A DNA stretch of 5,688 nucleotides from Candidatus Kapaibacterium sp. (GTDB lineage Bacteria; Bacteroidota; Ignavibacteria; Kapaibacteriales; UBA2268): positions 1-5,688 of the forward strand of contig JAQIDA010000189.1 of assembly GCA_027858275.1 (NCBI GenBank), written 5' to 3'. Of the stretch, positions 5,519 to 5,688 are shown in pieces; the first letter of the stretch is position 1; each line of letters starts with the position of its first letter. Made by a program: the position numbers and the translations under genes. Under the pieces are notes generated by a model that was not told the DNA's origin, ran no database searches, and saw nothing but the letters and a program-made list of their open reading frames with translations.

Positions 5519-5688
5519 ATGCAAATAGGAATCGTAGGCTTGCCTTACTCCGGCAAAACCACATTTTTTCAGACTGTGACAGAGACTCATCTCGATCCGA
5601 GCGCATTGCAAAAACGCGATGCTAATCTTGCCGTTGTCAAAGTGCAGGACAAACGACTCGATGAGTTTACCGAGATTTTCAATCCTAA
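5519..5688 (+). CDS. ychF: YchF-like P-loop NTPase (Obg/YchF family), N-terminal fragment
   Basis: Only the first 56 residues are inside the window; the gene continues past the right edge. It opens with the G1/P-loop MQIGIVGLPYSGKTTFFQTVT (GLPYSGKTT at 7-15). Soon after comes ANLAVVKVQDKRLDEFTEIFNP, which matches the YchF pattern of 'N-V-G-V-V-x-V-x-D-x-R-L-D-x-L' ahead of the G3 region. YchF/OLA1 proteins are ribosome-associated ATPases linked to translation and stress responses. The P-loop has GKTT and lacks the Asn-Val of the classic GLPNVGKST, so this is probably the divergent YchF-like subgroup rather than the canonical E. coli-type protein. The classical PFCTIEP segment is also not seen before the ANLAVVKV strand. 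The ATG is supported by GGAG 7 bases upstream and by the family's immediate P-loop start. Confidence 0.85.
   Translation, partial: MQIGIVGLPYSGKTTFFQTVTETHLDPSALQKRDANLAVVKVQDKRLDEFTEIFNP

Noticed and set aside
1..5688. A novel defence, mobile or biosynthetic system
   Set aside because: No transposase, integrase, nuclease, toxin pair, reverse transcriptase or clustered pathway genes are visible; the genes are mostly housekeeping or isolated hypotheticals.

Overview
This 5,688-base window is an ordinary-looking, AT-rich bacterial chromosome segment (GC roughly 40%, by eye). Two features point to the FCB group (Bacteroidota/Chlorobi/Ignavibacteriota/Kapabacteria). One is a long exported protein of the type databases label 'asparagine synthetase B' in those phyla. 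The other is that several genes have weak or absent Shine-Dalgarno sequences. One promoter-like site also resembles the Bacteroidota TTG-n-TAnnTTTG form. The assignment is an inference from protein resemblance recalled from memory; no rRNA or other marker is present.

Layout, left to right. (1) 1-629, + strand: C-terminal part of a Gfo/Idh/MocA-family oxidoreductase, entering from the left edge and apparently interrupted by an in-frame TAA at 9-11. (2) 691-915, +: a solitary HicB-family protein with no HicA partner in view. (3) 921-945: a palindrome between convergent genes. (4) 2285-1011, -: a 424-aa secreted protein of the misnamed 'asparagine synthetase B' family. (5) 2286-2455: a divergent intergenic region with a 15-bp tandem repeat. 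(6) 2456-3076 and 3079-3711, +: a tight two-gene operon of a Maf nucleotide pyrophosphatase and a divergent PlsY-type glycerol-3-phosphate acyltransferase, ending in a hairpin that includes the plsY stop codon. (7) 5151-3742, -: a 469-aa signal-peptide protein built from glycine-rich hydrophobic repeats of about 59 residues, not recognised. (8) 5152-5518: a 367-base gene-free stretch holding an AT-rich palindrome, a roughly 116-base imperfect hairpin made of 'aggatt' words, and a candidate promoter. (9) 5519-5688, +: the N-terminus of a YchF-like P-loop NTPase that runs off the right edge.

The genes do not form an obvious shared pathway. Maf with PlsY is the only co-transcribed pair that can be supported, combining nucleotide housekeeping with membrane phospholipid synthesis. 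I see no CRISPR array, tRNA, rRNA, transposase, phage gene or defence system. The items most worth a second look are the interrupted oxidoreductase, the repeat-built membrane protein, the long 'aggatt' hairpin and the exported protein of unknown true function.
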